This document shows, one piece after another, positions 14,151 through 22,440 of a stretch of 38,505 nt of DNA; within the stretch, counting starts at the first letter, position 1, and every line of letters starts with the position of its first letter. The notes under the pieces are model-generated. The model saw only the letters and a program-made list of their open reading frames with translations. It was not told where the DNA came from and did not search any database. The DNA lies in contig JBMNOZ010000020.1 in NCBI GenBank assembly GCA_050943335.1, positions 1-38,505 on the forward strand. The letters are read 5' to 3'. Both the position numbers and the translations under genes were made by a program. Source of the DNA: JBMNOZ01 sp050943335. Its GTDB lineage: Bacteria > Bacillota > Desulfitobacteriia > Desulfitobacteriales > Syntrophobotulaceae.

Positions 14151-15341
14151 ATGAAACTTTCCCGGCGCATTATGGGAATTAAACCCTCTGCTACCTTAGC
14201 AGTTGATGCCAAGGCCAAAGAACTTAACAATCAGGGTAAAAATGTGATTTCCTTCGGTTCGGGGGAACCGGATTTTATTTCCCCACCAGCCGCTTTTAAA
14301 TACGCCCAAGAAGCAATGGAAAGGGGAGAAACCCATTATACCCCTACACCGGGAATTCAAGAACTACGTCAGGAAATTTGTTCATATTACAAAAAACGTT
14401 TTGCTTTAGAATATACCCCCTCCCAGGTAGTGGTGGGGGCGGGGGCTAAACCCTGCATTTACGAAGCCTTAGCAGCAATTGTCGATCCTGGGGATGAAGT
14501 TATTTTAGTTACTCCTACCTGGGTTAGCTATGTTGAACAGGTACAATTAGTAGACGGCAAAGTTGTTGTAGTAGATACTGAAGATACCGGTTTTATCCCC
14601 CAAATAAAAAAACTGGAAGAAGCAATAACAGAAAAAACAGTAGCCATTATTCTCAACTCCCCAGGCAATCCTACCGGGATTATGTTAGATGAAGCAACAA
14701 TTAAAGGAATTGGTCAGCTGGCCCTTAAACATGATCTTTGGCTTATTTGGGACGAAATTTATGAAAGATTAACCTACGGGGAAATAAACCACTACAATCC
14801 GGTTCAACTTCTGCCGGAGCTTGCTTCCAGAACAATAATTATTAATGGCGTAAGTAAAGCTTATGCTATGACTGGGTGGCGGATAGGTTATCTACTGGCG
14901 CCTCAAGAGTTAGCCTCGAAGGTTAGTGCTTTCCAAAGTCATTTAACCTCTAATCCCTCTTCAATTGCCCAATGGGCGGCTCTGGGAGCCATGAGGGAAA
15001 GTGAGACTGATGTGGAACGGATGAGAGAAGAACTCCGAGATAGAAGGAATCTGATTTGCAGTTTATTAGAACAAATGCCTCATATTTCATTTCCTGTCCC
15101 GGACGGCGCTTTCTATGTCTTTATCAATATTCAAAACTGTTTTGGAAAAAGTTATCAAGGTCAGGTAATTACTGATGATCAATCTTTCTGCACTCTCCTT
15201 CTGGAATCCGAACTGGTAGCTACTGTTCCCGGAAGTGCCTTTTTAGCCCCGGGTTATATCAGGGTTTCTTATGCCTGTTCACCTGAAGTGATGAAAGAAG
15301 GCATGGCAAGACTTAATAATTTTCTAAAGAAACTTCAATAG
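14151..15341 (+). CDS. class I aminotransferase, aspartate aminotransferase-like
   Basis: This 396-residue PLP fold-type I enzyme of the bacterial (class 1-beta) aspartate aminotransferase group swaps amino groups between aspartate and 2-oxoglutarate or related pairs. Key positions are visible: SGEPDF, HYTPTPGIQELR, SPGNPTG (Asn173), DEIYERLTY (Asp201, Tyr204), SKAYAMTGWRIGY (PLP Lys236) and a C-terminal GYIRVSYACS with the substrate Arg. An AAAGGAATGGA site precedes ATG 14151. It is transcribed alone. The exact substrate pair cannot be told from sequence alone. Confidence 0.9.
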   Translation: MKLSRRIMGIKPSATLAVDAKAKELNNQGKNVISFGSGEPDFISPPAAFKYAQEAMERGETHYTPTPGIQELRQEICSYYKKRFALEYTPSQVVVGAGAKPCIYEALAAIVDPGDEVILVTPTWVSYVEQVQLVDGKVVVVDTEDTGFIPQIKKLEEAITEKTVAIILNSPGNPTGIMLDEATIKGIGQLALKHDLWLIWDEIYERLTYGEINHYNPVQLLPELASRTIIINGVSKAYAMTGWRIGYLLAPQELASKVSAFQSHLTSNPSSIAQWAALGAMRESETDVERMREELRDRRNLICSLLEQMPHISFPVPDGAFYVFINIQNCFGKSYQGQVITDDQSFCTLLLESELVATVPGSAFLAPGYIRVSYACSPEVMKEGMARLNNFLKKLQ

Positions 15342-15394
15342 GTTCTAAATCGGCAAAGGGCTTTTGGTTATCAAGACCACGGGAAATAAAAAAG

Positions 15395-15437
15395 ACCCAG
15401 GAGCAAACCCTCTGATACGGTTGCAACTGGGTTTTTT
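15395..15437. terminator. bidirectional terminator between the aminotransferase and lgt
   Basis: ACCCAG (15395-15400) pairs with CTGGGT (15427-15432), and GCAAACC/GGTTGC extends it with one bulge. TTTTTT follows on the plus strand. AAAAAA precedes it, so the minus-strand transcript from lgt also meets a T-run. Confidence 0.8.
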
Positions 15438-15487
15438 GTATTTGCTTTTTACTCGTCTTATTCGTCCTTGTTGTTGTTAACTCTCGC

Positions 15488-16258
15488 TTAATGAGTTTTA
15501 GTTTTTTTGAGGCGCTGGTAAATAATGAGGATCGCTAGGATAATGGCAGCGATACTAACCACCTGGGCCATTCGGAAAGGCCCCAGCATCAGACTGTCAG
15601 TTCTCAAACCCTCCACAAAAAAACGCCCTGTGGAGTAAAGGATCAAATAGGCCATAGCGACTATCCCGTCTGGATTGGATTTTCTTCTTAAAAGGAAAAT
15701 CAAAATTCCAAAAACCAGCAGGTTCCACAAAGATTCATACAAAAAAGTGGGGTGATGGTATTCTCCGTTAATATACATTCCGCGCTGGATAAAGGAGGGA
15801 AACTTGCTGATAAATTCATAAGAAACCGGTCCTCCATAAGCTTCTTGATTAAAAAAGTTTCCCCATCTTCCGAGAGCTTGTCCTAAAATTACGCTGGGAG
15901 CGATTATATCTGCTAAAGGCCAAAGCCTTAACTCTTTGGTCCGCCTGATATACCAATAACCGGCTAAAAAGCCACCGATAATACCCCCATGGATAGCTAG
16001 GCCACCATGCCAAATAGCTAGGATTTCTTGGGGATGGGCCGCATAATAACCCCAATTAAAGATTATGTAATACAGCCGAGCTCCAATAATAGAGCCCGGA
16101 ATAACGAGAAGCACCAGATTGGCAAACAGATCGGGGTGGATTCCTCGCTTCTGTGCTTGGTAACCGGCAAGCATTATTCCCAAAAGAAAGGCCAGGGCGA
16201 TGAAAATTCCGTACCAGTGAACAGCAAAGGGCCCGAGCTTGAAAGCTATCGGATTCAA
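15488..16258 (-). CDS. lgt: prolipoprotein diacylglyceryl transferase
   Basis: Lgt attaches diacylglycerol from phosphatidylglycerol to the lipobox Cys of prelipoproteins. The 256-residue protein has about seven membrane segments. The signature GRWGNFFNQEAYG is complete, with HWYGIFIALAF at the N-terminus, GGLAIHGGIIGG, and HPTFLYESLWNL plus GRFFVEGLRTDSL near the C-terminus. The start is TTG, preceded on the minus strand by GGAGGAAA nine bases away. Lipoproteins in this window (the ABC binding protein, the VanY-like protein) would be its clients. It follows two small membrane genes on the same strand. Confidence 0.96.
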   Translation of the reverse strand: MNPIAFKLGPFAVHWYGIFIALAFLLGIMLAGYQAQKRGIHPDLFANLVLLVIPGSIIGARLYYIIFNWGYYAAHPQEILAIWHGGLAIHGGIIGGFLAGYWYIRRTKELRLWPLADIIAPSVILGQALGRWGNFFNQEAYGGPVSYEFISKFPSFIQRGMYINGEYHHPTFLYESLWNLLVFGILIFLLRRKSNPDGIVAMAYLILYSTGRFFVEGLRTDSLMLGPFRMAQVVSIAAIILAILIIYQRLKKTKTH

Positions 16259-16275
16259 AACTGGTTTCCTCCTAT

Positions 16276-16536
16276 CTAGAAAGGATTCGAGTATTGATCA
16301 TAAAACCCGTAGATTAAAATAACCGCTATAATAACTAGCCAGGTAAGAATTTTCAAGGCTTTCTTTTTTCTTAGCAAAATATTAATTCCTAATCCAATTA
16401 ATAGCAAAGGCCAGAGTTTACTTAAGGAAAGGAAGAAAACCCTAAAAATTGCGAAAGAAAAAATATTTAAATTATTAAGAAGCCAAACAAGTCCGATAAG
16501 AATAAGGATTATTCCCAAAAAGAAATTTTTTTTCAT
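16276..16536 (-). CDS. LiaI/LiaF-type small transmembrane protein
   Basis: The 86-residue product is almost all membrane: FFLGIILILIGLVWLLNNL, then LWPLLLIGLGINILL, then ILTWLVIIAVILIYGF, with short basic links. The pattern G-hhLIhIGhhhLhxNL followed by WPhhLIhhGhxhL is that of the LiaF/LiaI transmembrane region (DUF5668-like). Its ATG overlaps the TAA of the upstream PspC gene (TAATG), so translation is coupled. Such pairs act in envelope-stress sensing in Firmicutes; the role here is inferred. Confidence 0.75.
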   Translation of the reverse strand: MKKNFFLGIILILIGLVWLLNNLNIFSFAIFRVFFLSLSKLWPLLLIGLGINILLRKKKALKILTWLVIIAVILIYGFYDQYSNPF

Positions 16537-16922
16537 TAATACTTCTTACGCCCCCTTGCTCTAAAGAGGATATAAAAGCCGCTGATAATGATTAGGACAG
16601 GAATTGTAATGTGGAGATCGAAACTTTTAAAAAGTTTGTCTAAAATAAAAATAAGACCGACAAGAATTAGAATTACGCCTAAAACGTTTTTGTTGTTCTC
16701 CTTATCTACAGTATTTCTTTCTTCGGGAAAGGGGCAACTTGGTTTTTTTACCGGAATAATTAACCAACAGACAAGATAAGCAATAATACCGAAACAGGTG
16801 AAAATAGAAAGAAGCCAGACAATTCTTACGAGGGTCGGATCGATTTCAAAATAATCAGCTAGGCCTGCACAGACCCCGGCTATTATCTTATCTTGCTCCA
16901 AGCGATATATTTTTCCGCTCAT
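16536..16922 (-). CDS. PspC-domain membrane protein
   Basis: An N-terminal PspC domain, KIYRLEQDKIIAGVCAGLADYFEIDPTLVRIVW, leads into the membrane helix LLSIFTCFGIIAYLVCWLIIP. A short hydrophilic link and two further helices of LiaI-like type follow. PspC proteins sit in the membrane and take part in phage-shock or envelope-stress responses. I take the ATG at 16922 (128 residues), with AAGGCGGT upstream; a GTG three codons earlier overlaps that site. TATAAT on the minus strand (16949-16954) is a likely -10. It heads the PspC - LiaI-like - lgt run. Confidence 0.85.
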   Translation of the reverse strand: MSGKIYRLEQDKIIAGVCAGLADYFEIDPTLVRIVWLLSIFTCFGIIAYLVCWLIIPVKKPSCPFPEERNTVDKENNKNVLGVILILVGLIFILDKLFKSFDLHITIPVLIIISGFYILFRARGRKKY

Positions 16923-17027
16923 ATTGCCCACCGCCTTCTAGGCTTAACATTATAAAAATAACATATTAAATACATATAGGCAAAATCAGCGGATTATTCT
17001 TTTTTATCTTTCCCGCCTGCAATTTCC

Positions 17028-17786
17028 TTAAGAAATAACCTTTCCGAGAAAAGCCTTTGTTCTCGGATTTTCCGGGTTATTAAAGACTTGTTCAGGGCAT
17101 CCTTGTTCAATGATCTCGCCCTTGTCCATAAAGATAACCCGGTCAGCCACTTCCCGCGCAAACCCCATTTCGTGAGTTACCACGAGCATGGTCATCCGCT
17201 CTTCTGCCAGATCTTTCATGACTTTCAAGACTTCGCCGGTTAGTTCAGGATCCAAGGCTGAAGTGGGCTCGTCGAAGAGCATGATTTCTGGATTCATGGC
17301 TAAAGCCCGGGCAATAGCTACTCTTTGCTGCTGTCCCCCGGAGAGTTGGTAAGGATAGCTATTCTTTTTATCATAAAGACCAACCTTTCTTAAAAGTTGT
17401 TCCGCATTGGCGATGGCTTGAGCTTTAGGAAGGCGATTGACTGTTATTGGGGCCTCGATAACATTTTCCAGGGCACTGCGGTGGGGAAAAAGGTTGAAAC
17501 TCTGAAAGACCATCCCCATTTTCTTGCGCAAGGAGCGCAGGACTTTTTCGGAGGCATAAACAGTTTTTCCGGAATTTTCAGTAACCATAGCTTGACCGGC
17601 TAAGGAAATACTGCCTTTATCAATAGTTTCTAAGCGGATAAGGCAACGCAAGAGGGTGCTTTTGCCAGAGCCTGAGGGGCCGATAATGGCGACGACTTCC
17701 CCTTTTTTAACTTCCATGCTAATTCCTTTTAAGACTTCTAAAGTGTTGAATTTTTTATAGATATTCTTTACGGAAAGAATAGACAT
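17028..17786 (-). CDS. polar amino acid ABC transporter, ATPase subunit (GlnQ-like)
   Basis: The 252-residue ATPase powers uptake with the permease and binding protein encoded upstream. Walker A is GPSGSGKST, the Q-loop is MVFQSFNLFPH, the signature LSGGQQQRVAIARAL, Walker B IMLFDEPTSALDPE and the switch His is in VVTHEMGFA. A longer loop after Walker A (GQAMVTENSGKTVYASEKVL) is like HisP. The start is the ATG at 17786, since AAGGG at 17796-17800 fits it; the ATG at 17795 is too close. It lies 13 bases behind the permease. Substrate is not determined; family members import His, Gln, Arg, Cys or cystine. Confidence 0.93.
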   Translation of the reverse strand: MSILSVKNIYKKFNTLEVLKGISMEVKKGEVVAIIGPSGSGKSTLLRCLIRLETIDKGSISLAGQAMVTENSGKTVYASEKVLRSLRKKMGMVFQSFNLFPHRSALENVIEAPITVNRLPKAQAIANAEQLLRKVGLYDKKNSYPYQLSGGQQQRVAIARALAMNPEIMLFDEPTSALDPELTGEVLKVMKDLAEERMTMLVVTHEMGFAREVADRVIFMDKGEIIEQGCPEQVFNNPENPRTKAFLGKVIS

Positions 17787-17799
17787 AAAAAACATCCCT

Positions 17800-18450
17800 T
17801 TAGTTTTGATAATAAGAATAATTCTTTTCCAATTTTCTAAACGCCAGAGTGAGAATTAGGGTGTTTAGAAGATAAAAAACAGCAGCGATTATAAAAGCGG
17901 AGATTCTAAAGTCCCTGGTCACAGCAATTTGGGCTGTTCTCAAAACATCGGCGAGGCCAATTCCAAAAACCAAGGCTGTGTCTTTAACCAAGGTGATAAC
18001 CTCGTTGCTAATGGGGGGGAGAACTCTTTTGAACATTTGGGGGAGAATAACTCTTCTCATTGTTTGGGTATAGGTTAAACCTAATACATCGGCACTTTCA
18101 TACTGACCCCGATCGATAGATTGAATTCCGGAACGAAAGATTTCCGCAAAGTAGGCAGCGTAGTTAAGTACAAAGGCAATAATAGCCGCGGGCATACTTT
18201 CAAAACGAATACCTAAAGCCGGGAGACCGAAATAAATAAAGAAGACCTGTAATAATAAAGGAGTGCCGCGCAAAAGCCATATATATACACCTGCTGCTGA
18301 ACTGAGCAGATTAAATTTCGAGATTCTGATTAAAGCGATTAATAGTCCCAAAGGAAGGGACAGAATAAGGGTGGTAAAAAAGAGGGTGTAAGTAACCTGA
18401 CAGCCCCTCGATAAAGCGATTGTAACATTAAAAAGATATGATAAATCCAT
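17800..18450 (-). CDS. polar amino acid ABC transporter, permease subunit
   Basis: The 216-residue membrane permease is of the His/Glu/Gln/Arg family, with about five helices. The family N-terminus GCQVTYTLFFTTLILSLPLGLLIAL is followed by YIWLLRGTPLLLQVFFIYFGLP. The EAA loop ESADVLGLTYTQTMRRVILPQ, which docks on the ATPase, is intact. Good AGGAGT sits before ATG 18450. It is the only permease in the set and probably works as a homodimer. Confidence 0.93.
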   Translation of the reverse strand: MDLSYLFNVTIALSRGCQVTYTLFFTTLILSLPLGLLIALIRISKFNLLSSAAGVYIWLLRGTPLLLQVFFIYFGLPALGIRFESMPAAIIAFVLNYAAYFAEIFRSGIQSIDRGQYESADVLGLTYTQTMRRVILPQMFKRVLPPISNEVITLVKDTALVFGIGLADVLRTAQIAVTRDFRISAFIIAAVFYLLNTLILTLAFRKLEKNYSYYQN

Positions 18451-18469
18451 TTTTACTCCTGCTATCTAT

Positions 18470-18502
18470 ATCTAGGCTGTTGCTCAAAGCAACAGCCTAG
18501 AT
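18470..18502. other. intercistronic hairpin between binding protein and permease genes
   Basis: ATCTAGGCTGTTGC (18470-18483) and GCAACAGCCTAGAT (18489-18502) form a perfect 14-bp stem with a 5-base loop. In the direction of the ABC genes (minus strand) no T-run follows, so it would act as a processing or stability element rather than a full terminator. On the plus strand GTTTTT follows. Confidence 0.75.
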
Positions 18503-18563
18503 GTTTTTCTATTTTACATAGCATTTCCTAAGAATTTGAAAACTATTTTCTTATGTTCATCAG

Positions 18564-19385
18564 TTACTTAATAACAATATCCTTACCGAACCATTTTAAT
18601 GATATTTCTTCAGCAGTACCGTTTTCATTTAAAGTGTTTAGAGCCTTTTGCAATTCCGCCAGGAAAGCAGCATCTCCTTTACGGGCTCCAACGCCATATT
18701 GTTCCATTCCGAAATCATCATCGAGAATAGTATAATCTTCAGGTTTTAAGTTCACATAGTATCTGCCGACTACTTCATCAACGACAACGGCATCAACCCT
18801 GCCGGCTTTTAAGTCCAACAAAGCTTCGGTATTGTTAGAAAATTCTTTGACGCTTTTGAAGGACTCGTAAACTTCCGGTTCGGATTTAATAGCATCTTCG
18901 CTGGTGCTCCCGGCTTGAATAGCAATTACTTTACCTGCTAAATCAGCTTTGGTTTTGATAGGGGAATCTTTCTGTACAACGATGATTTGGGCATTTTGGA
19001 GATAGGGATTGCTAAAGTCAATCTGTTCTTTTCTTTCTTCGGTTATAGTCATCCCGTTCCAAATCAGATCCACATTTTTATTATTAAGTTCCATGATGGC
19101 ACTACTCCAAACGACAGGCTGGAATTTTACCTCTACGCCCATCAATTCGGCAGCTGCTTTAGCCATATCGATATCAAAACCAACAATTTCATTTTGCTCG
19201 TCTCTAAATCCCATGGGTGGGAAAGAGTCGTCTAAACCAACAATAAAGTAGCCCCTCTCTTTGATTTCCTCCCAGGAAGTGTCCTGAGCACCGTTTCCGG
19301 GTTCATCAGCCGCACTCTGACAGCCGGTGACGGTCAGGGCCAGAACAAGGAAAATTGACAGTACTAATACTAGAGATCTTTTCAT
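18564..19385 (-). CDS. polar amino acid ABC transporter, substrate-binding lipoprotein
   Basis: The 273-residue protein is a periplasmic-binding-protein type II lipoprotein. A signal peptide with basic start, a hydrophobic core and the lipobox TVTGC (Cys22) marks it for Lgt. The mature domain has GYFIVGLDDSFPPMGFRDE, EIVGFDIDMAKAAAELMGV, DLIWNGMTITEERKEQIDFSNPY and GRVDAVVVDEVVGRYY, the usual solute-binding family 3 pattern. The start at 19385 has AGGAGGAAG upstream; an ATG at 19439 lies within the promoter. It is first in its operon, ahead of permease and ATPase. Confidence 0.93.
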   Translation of the reverse strand: MKRSLVLVLSIFLVLALTVTGCQSAADEPGNGAQDTSWEEIKERGYFIVGLDDSFPPMGFRDEQNEIVGFDIDMAKAAAELMGVEVKFQPVVWSSAIMELNNKNVDLIWNGMTITEERKEQIDFSNPYLQNAQIIVVQKDSPIKTKADLAGKVIAIQAGSTSEDAIKSEPEVYESFKSVKEFSNNTEALLDLKAGRVDAVVVDEVVGRYYVNLKPEDYTILDDDFGMEQYGVGARKGDAAFLAELQKALNTLNENGTAEEISLKWFGKDIVIK

Positions 19386-19424
19386 TGTTTTCTTCCTCCT
19401 AAAAATATGTCTATTTCTTATCCT

Positions 19425-19453
19425 ATTATACTTTAACAAACTAAATTAGTAAA
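19425..19453 (-). promoter_or_regulatory. promoter of the amino acid ABC operon
   Basis: Read on the minus strand: -35 TTTACT (19448-19453), 17 bases, -10 TATAAT (19425-19430), about 40 bases ahead of the ATG. On the plus strand TATAAT (19489-19494) may serve the divergent transporter gene at 19653, but its -35 is poor. Confidence 0.6.
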
Positions 19454-19652
19454 CTGCTATTCTTCTAAGGAGAAAACTTGAAAATGTATATAATGACGAA
19501 AAAGTCTGTTCATATGACATATATATTTAGGTCTTAAGCAGTGATAGGCTAAGATTGGAGATCCTGTAAAAATAGGGAAACATAGTTAGACCAAGGATGA
19601 ATTAGCGGCGCTAAATAATTAGTTTATTCTAATAAAAAGGAGGCTTCTAAAG

Positions 19653-21071
19653 ATGAATGACATTAAAGTCAAGACCTTGTCAGTGGGAAAAAAGTTCGGC
19701 TATTCCATTGGGGCTTTTGGCGATTCTGTAGGGTTTAATGTTTTTTATTTTTTCTTTTTATTCTTTCTAACAGATATTGCGGGAATTCCCCCTGCGTTCG
19801 CCGGAACAATCGCCCTTATTGCTATTGCCTGGGATGCTGTCACTGACCCTATAGTGGGCCATATTTCCGATAATCTAAAAAGTAAGCACGGTCGAAGAAG
19901 ACCAATGATGATTGCTGTTGCCATTCCTTATGCCTTGTGTATGTTTTTGCTGTTCAATAACATAGACCTTTCTGTAAATGCCAAAATAGTTTACTTTACG
20001 GCCATAGCAATACTCTTTTGGTCCACTTACAAAGTGTACGTTATTCCTTATTTTGCCCTCGGGGCTGAAATGACTCAGGATTTTAACGAAAGAACTTCCC
20101 TAAGGTTATGGGCTAGCGTAGCAATGCAACTGTCTGTAATGCTAGCTTCCGCCGCCCCTTTAATGATTGTGGAAAAGTCTACGCAAATGGGCTTCGATCT
20201 CTCCGGTGGTTGGCGCAACGTTGCTATTATCTTTGGTGTAGTTATTGCTTTGGCAATACTGATATGTTGGAGAATGACTAAGGGTTCAGAATTGCCACCG
20301 GATAAGATTAAAGCCGTTATAGAGGATAAAAAGAATATTTTCCGCACTATTTTAGAAATCTTAAAGTTAAAACCCAGTTTACCTTTGGCAGGTTCCATCT
20401 TTTGCTGGTCTCTGGTTACAGCAATGGCTAGCAGCGGTCCCGTTTTTCTGATGACTAACAATTTGGGATTTGAGGCCAGCACCCAATCCACTTTCTTTGT
20501 TATTAATACCTTGATTGCTATTGCCTGGCTTCCTGTAGTAGGTTTTCTATCAAAGAATCTTGGAAAGAAAAAAGCCTACATTATTACCATGGGTGTTGGC
20601 GGACTTTGTATGATGTTATTTGGAGTTGCGGGAATTACAGGATTCGTAACCATTATTATCTGGACTGCTCTATTTCAGTTTGGGAACTCTTCCTTTTGGA
20701 CCTTATATTACTCCATGATGTACGACATTAGTGAGGTTGATGAATTCGTAAATGGTCGGCGAAGAGAAGGTATAGTAACAGCTATTATGGCTTTCTGTCA
20801 AAAACTAGGGGCGGCAGTGGGGACCTGGCTCTCAGGGATGGTTCTGGCTTGGGGCGCCTACGACGGATTGGCTGCTGTCCAAGCAGAAAGCGCTTTAAAG
20901 GCTATTTTATACAATTGCACTTTAATCCCGGGAGCTTTTGGAGTCTTGGCTGCAGTTTGCGCCCTGTTCTATCCTCTCACAGGACAACGTTTTAATGCTT
21001 TGTCCAATGCTTTGGAAGCGAGAAGAGCCGGGAAAGAATTCTCTACAGAGGGTTTTCAAAGCTTATTGTAG
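19653..21071 (+). CDS. GPH-type (MFS_2) sodium/proton-coupled symporter
   Basis: The 472-residue protein has about twelve membrane helices in the glycoside-pentoside-hexuronide symporter pattern. The family motif is clear: AIAWDAVTDPIVGHISDNLKSKHGRRRPMM, in two stretches, and in the second half WTLYYSMMYDISEVDEFVNGRRREG. Members usually carry sugars, but the next gene is a P1 aminopeptidase, so the solute may be a peptide or amide. AAAAGGAGG precedes the ATG. The next gene starts 57 bases later, so they form one unit. Confidence 0.85.
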   Translation: MNDIKVKTLSVGKKFGYSIGAFGDSVGFNVFYFFFLFFLTDIAGIPPAFAGTIALIAIAWDAVTDPIVGHISDNLKSKHGRRRPMMIAVAIPYALCMFLLFNNIDLSVNAKIVYFTAIAILFWSTYKVYVIPYFALGAEMTQDFNERTSLRLWASVAMQLSVMLASAAPLMIVEKSTQMGFDLSGGWRNVAIIFGVVIALAILICWRMTKGSELPPDKIKAVIEDKKNIFRTILEILKLKPSLPLAGSIFCWSLVTAMASSGPVFLMTNNLGFEASTQSTFFVINTLIAIAWLPVVGFLSKNLGKKKAYIITMGVGGLCMMLFGVAGITGFVTIIIWTALFQFGNSSFWTLYYSMMYDISEVDEFVNGRRREGIVTAIMAFCQKLGAAVGTWLSGMVLAWGAYDGLAAVQAESALKAILYNCTLIPGAFGVLAAVCALFYPLTGQRFNALSNALEARRAGKEFSTEGFQSLL

Positions 21072-21128
21072 AACATTTTTGACGGAATAGCTCTGGAGAG
21101 CTTTAAAGATTTAAATAAGGAGGAAATT

Positions 21129-22256
21129 ATGGCTAAAAAACGAGCTCGCGAAGCGGGGATAATTTTCCCCGGTACCACGGGAAAATATAATGCGATCACA
21201 GATGTTTCAGGCGTTGAGGTAGGGTACAGCACTATAATTAAGGGGGAGCCGGAAGATTATAAGGGGATGGGTTCACCTTTTGCTAGAACCGGCGTGACAG
21301 CAATTTTACCCCGCGGAAAACAAAGGAGTGCGGTTTTTGCAGGGAGATATAATTTAAATGGAAATGGGGAAATGACAGGAACCCATTGGTTGGATGATTC
21401 CGGATTTATGCACGGTCCTTTGATGATTACCAATACCAATAGTGTAGGTATTGTAAGGGATACTACCTCTAAATGGATGATAGAAAACAAATATTACTAT
21501 CCCCTGGTGGTAGATGGGCGTCCTATAGATGGCTGTGGCTATTTTTATCCTGTAGTGGCGGAAACCTGGGATGGAATTTTAAATGACACCAATGGTTTTC
21601 ATGTGGAGCCCAAACACGCTTTAGAAGCTTTGAGGAACGCGAAATCAGGACCAATCGCCGAAGGGAATGTAGGCGGTGGTACAGGTATGCAGTGCCACGA
21701 TTTTAAAGGGGGTTCCGGTACCGCCTCTCGGGTGCTGTCAAAAGAGGATGGCGGTTATACTGTAGGAGTCTTTGTGCAGACCAACCATGGTTTTCGCACC
21801 CATTTTCAAATGTTTGGCATCCCCATGGCTGACAAAATTGTAGGCGCAGATCCAATAATCAATACCTTTGCTCCGAAACCGGGGACCGGTTCGATTATTG
21901 TAGTAATAGCCACAGATGCACCGGTCCTCCCTTGGCAACTTAGCAAGTTGTGTAGAAGAGCGCCCTTGGGAATCGGGGCTTTAGGTGCCGGTTATGAAAG
22001 CGGATCAGGAGATCTCTTCCTGGCTTTCTCAACTGCGAATGAAAACGCCTATACTACGGAAGTTTCTGAAATACAGCTTTTAAGCGATGATAGGCTTGAC
22101 CCCCTTTACAAAGCAGTAGCTGAAGCTACAGAGGAAGCTATAATAAACGCACTCTTTGCGGCGGAAACCATGGTCGGTAAAGAATTCAACACTTTGTATG
22201 CCCTGCCCCAGGATCAAGTTCTTGAAATACTTAAACAGTATGGGAAGGTAAAATAA
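21129..22256 (+). CDS. P1-family (DmpA/BapA-like) self-processing aminopeptidase
   Basis: The 375-residue product has the same length as DmpA. These N-terminal nucleophile hydrolases release N-terminal amino acids from D-, L- or beta-peptides and amides. They cut themselves between Gly and Ser. Here KPGTGSIIVVIATDAP places the cut at Gly254-Ser255, and Ser255 would be the nucleophile. Other motifs are TGVTAILPRG, TNTNSVGIVRD, EGNVGGGTGMQCHDFKGGSGTASR and SGSGDLFLAFSTAN. No signal peptide is seen, so it acts in the cytoplasm. AAGGAGGAAA precedes the ATG. It sits behind a transporter and ahead of a PucR regulator. Confidence 0.88.
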   Translation: MAKKRAREAGIIFPGTTGKYNAITDVSGVEVGYSTIIKGEPEDYKGMGSPFARTGVTAILPRGKQRSAVFAGRYNLNGNGEMTGTHWLDDSGFMHGPLMITNTNSVGIVRDTTSKWMIENKYYYPLVVDGRPIDGCGYFYPVVAETWDGILNDTNGFHVEPKHALEALRNAKSGPIAEGNVGGGTGMQCHDFKGGSGTASRVLSKEDGGYTVGVFVQTNHGFRTHFQMFGIPMADKIVGADPIINTFAPKPGTGSIIVVIATDAPVLPWQLSKLCRRAPLGIGALGAGYESGSGDLFLAFSTANENAYTTEVSEIQLLSDDRLDPLYKAVAEATEEAIINALFAAETMVGKEFNTLYALPQDQVLEILKQYGKVK

Positions 22257-22280
22257 TCAGAAATCGGCAAAAAAGTGAAC

Positions 22281-22317
22281 ACCCGCAACCGTTGACTACA
22301 AAGGCTGCGGGTTTTTC
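22281..22317 (+). terminator. terminator of the transporter-peptidase unit
   Basis: ACCCGCA (22281-22287) and TGCGGGT (22306-22312) form a stem followed by TTTTT. Confidence 0.8.
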
Positions 22318-22440
22318 TTAGGGCAAAAATCCATAGTTTTTTTGATGCACGAGTAAGAAAATTGACCTTTTTGTACTTGCCGCGGCTTTTAAAGCGTGTC
22401 ATGCTTATTATAATCAACTTGCACGGAGGTGAATCTTCTA

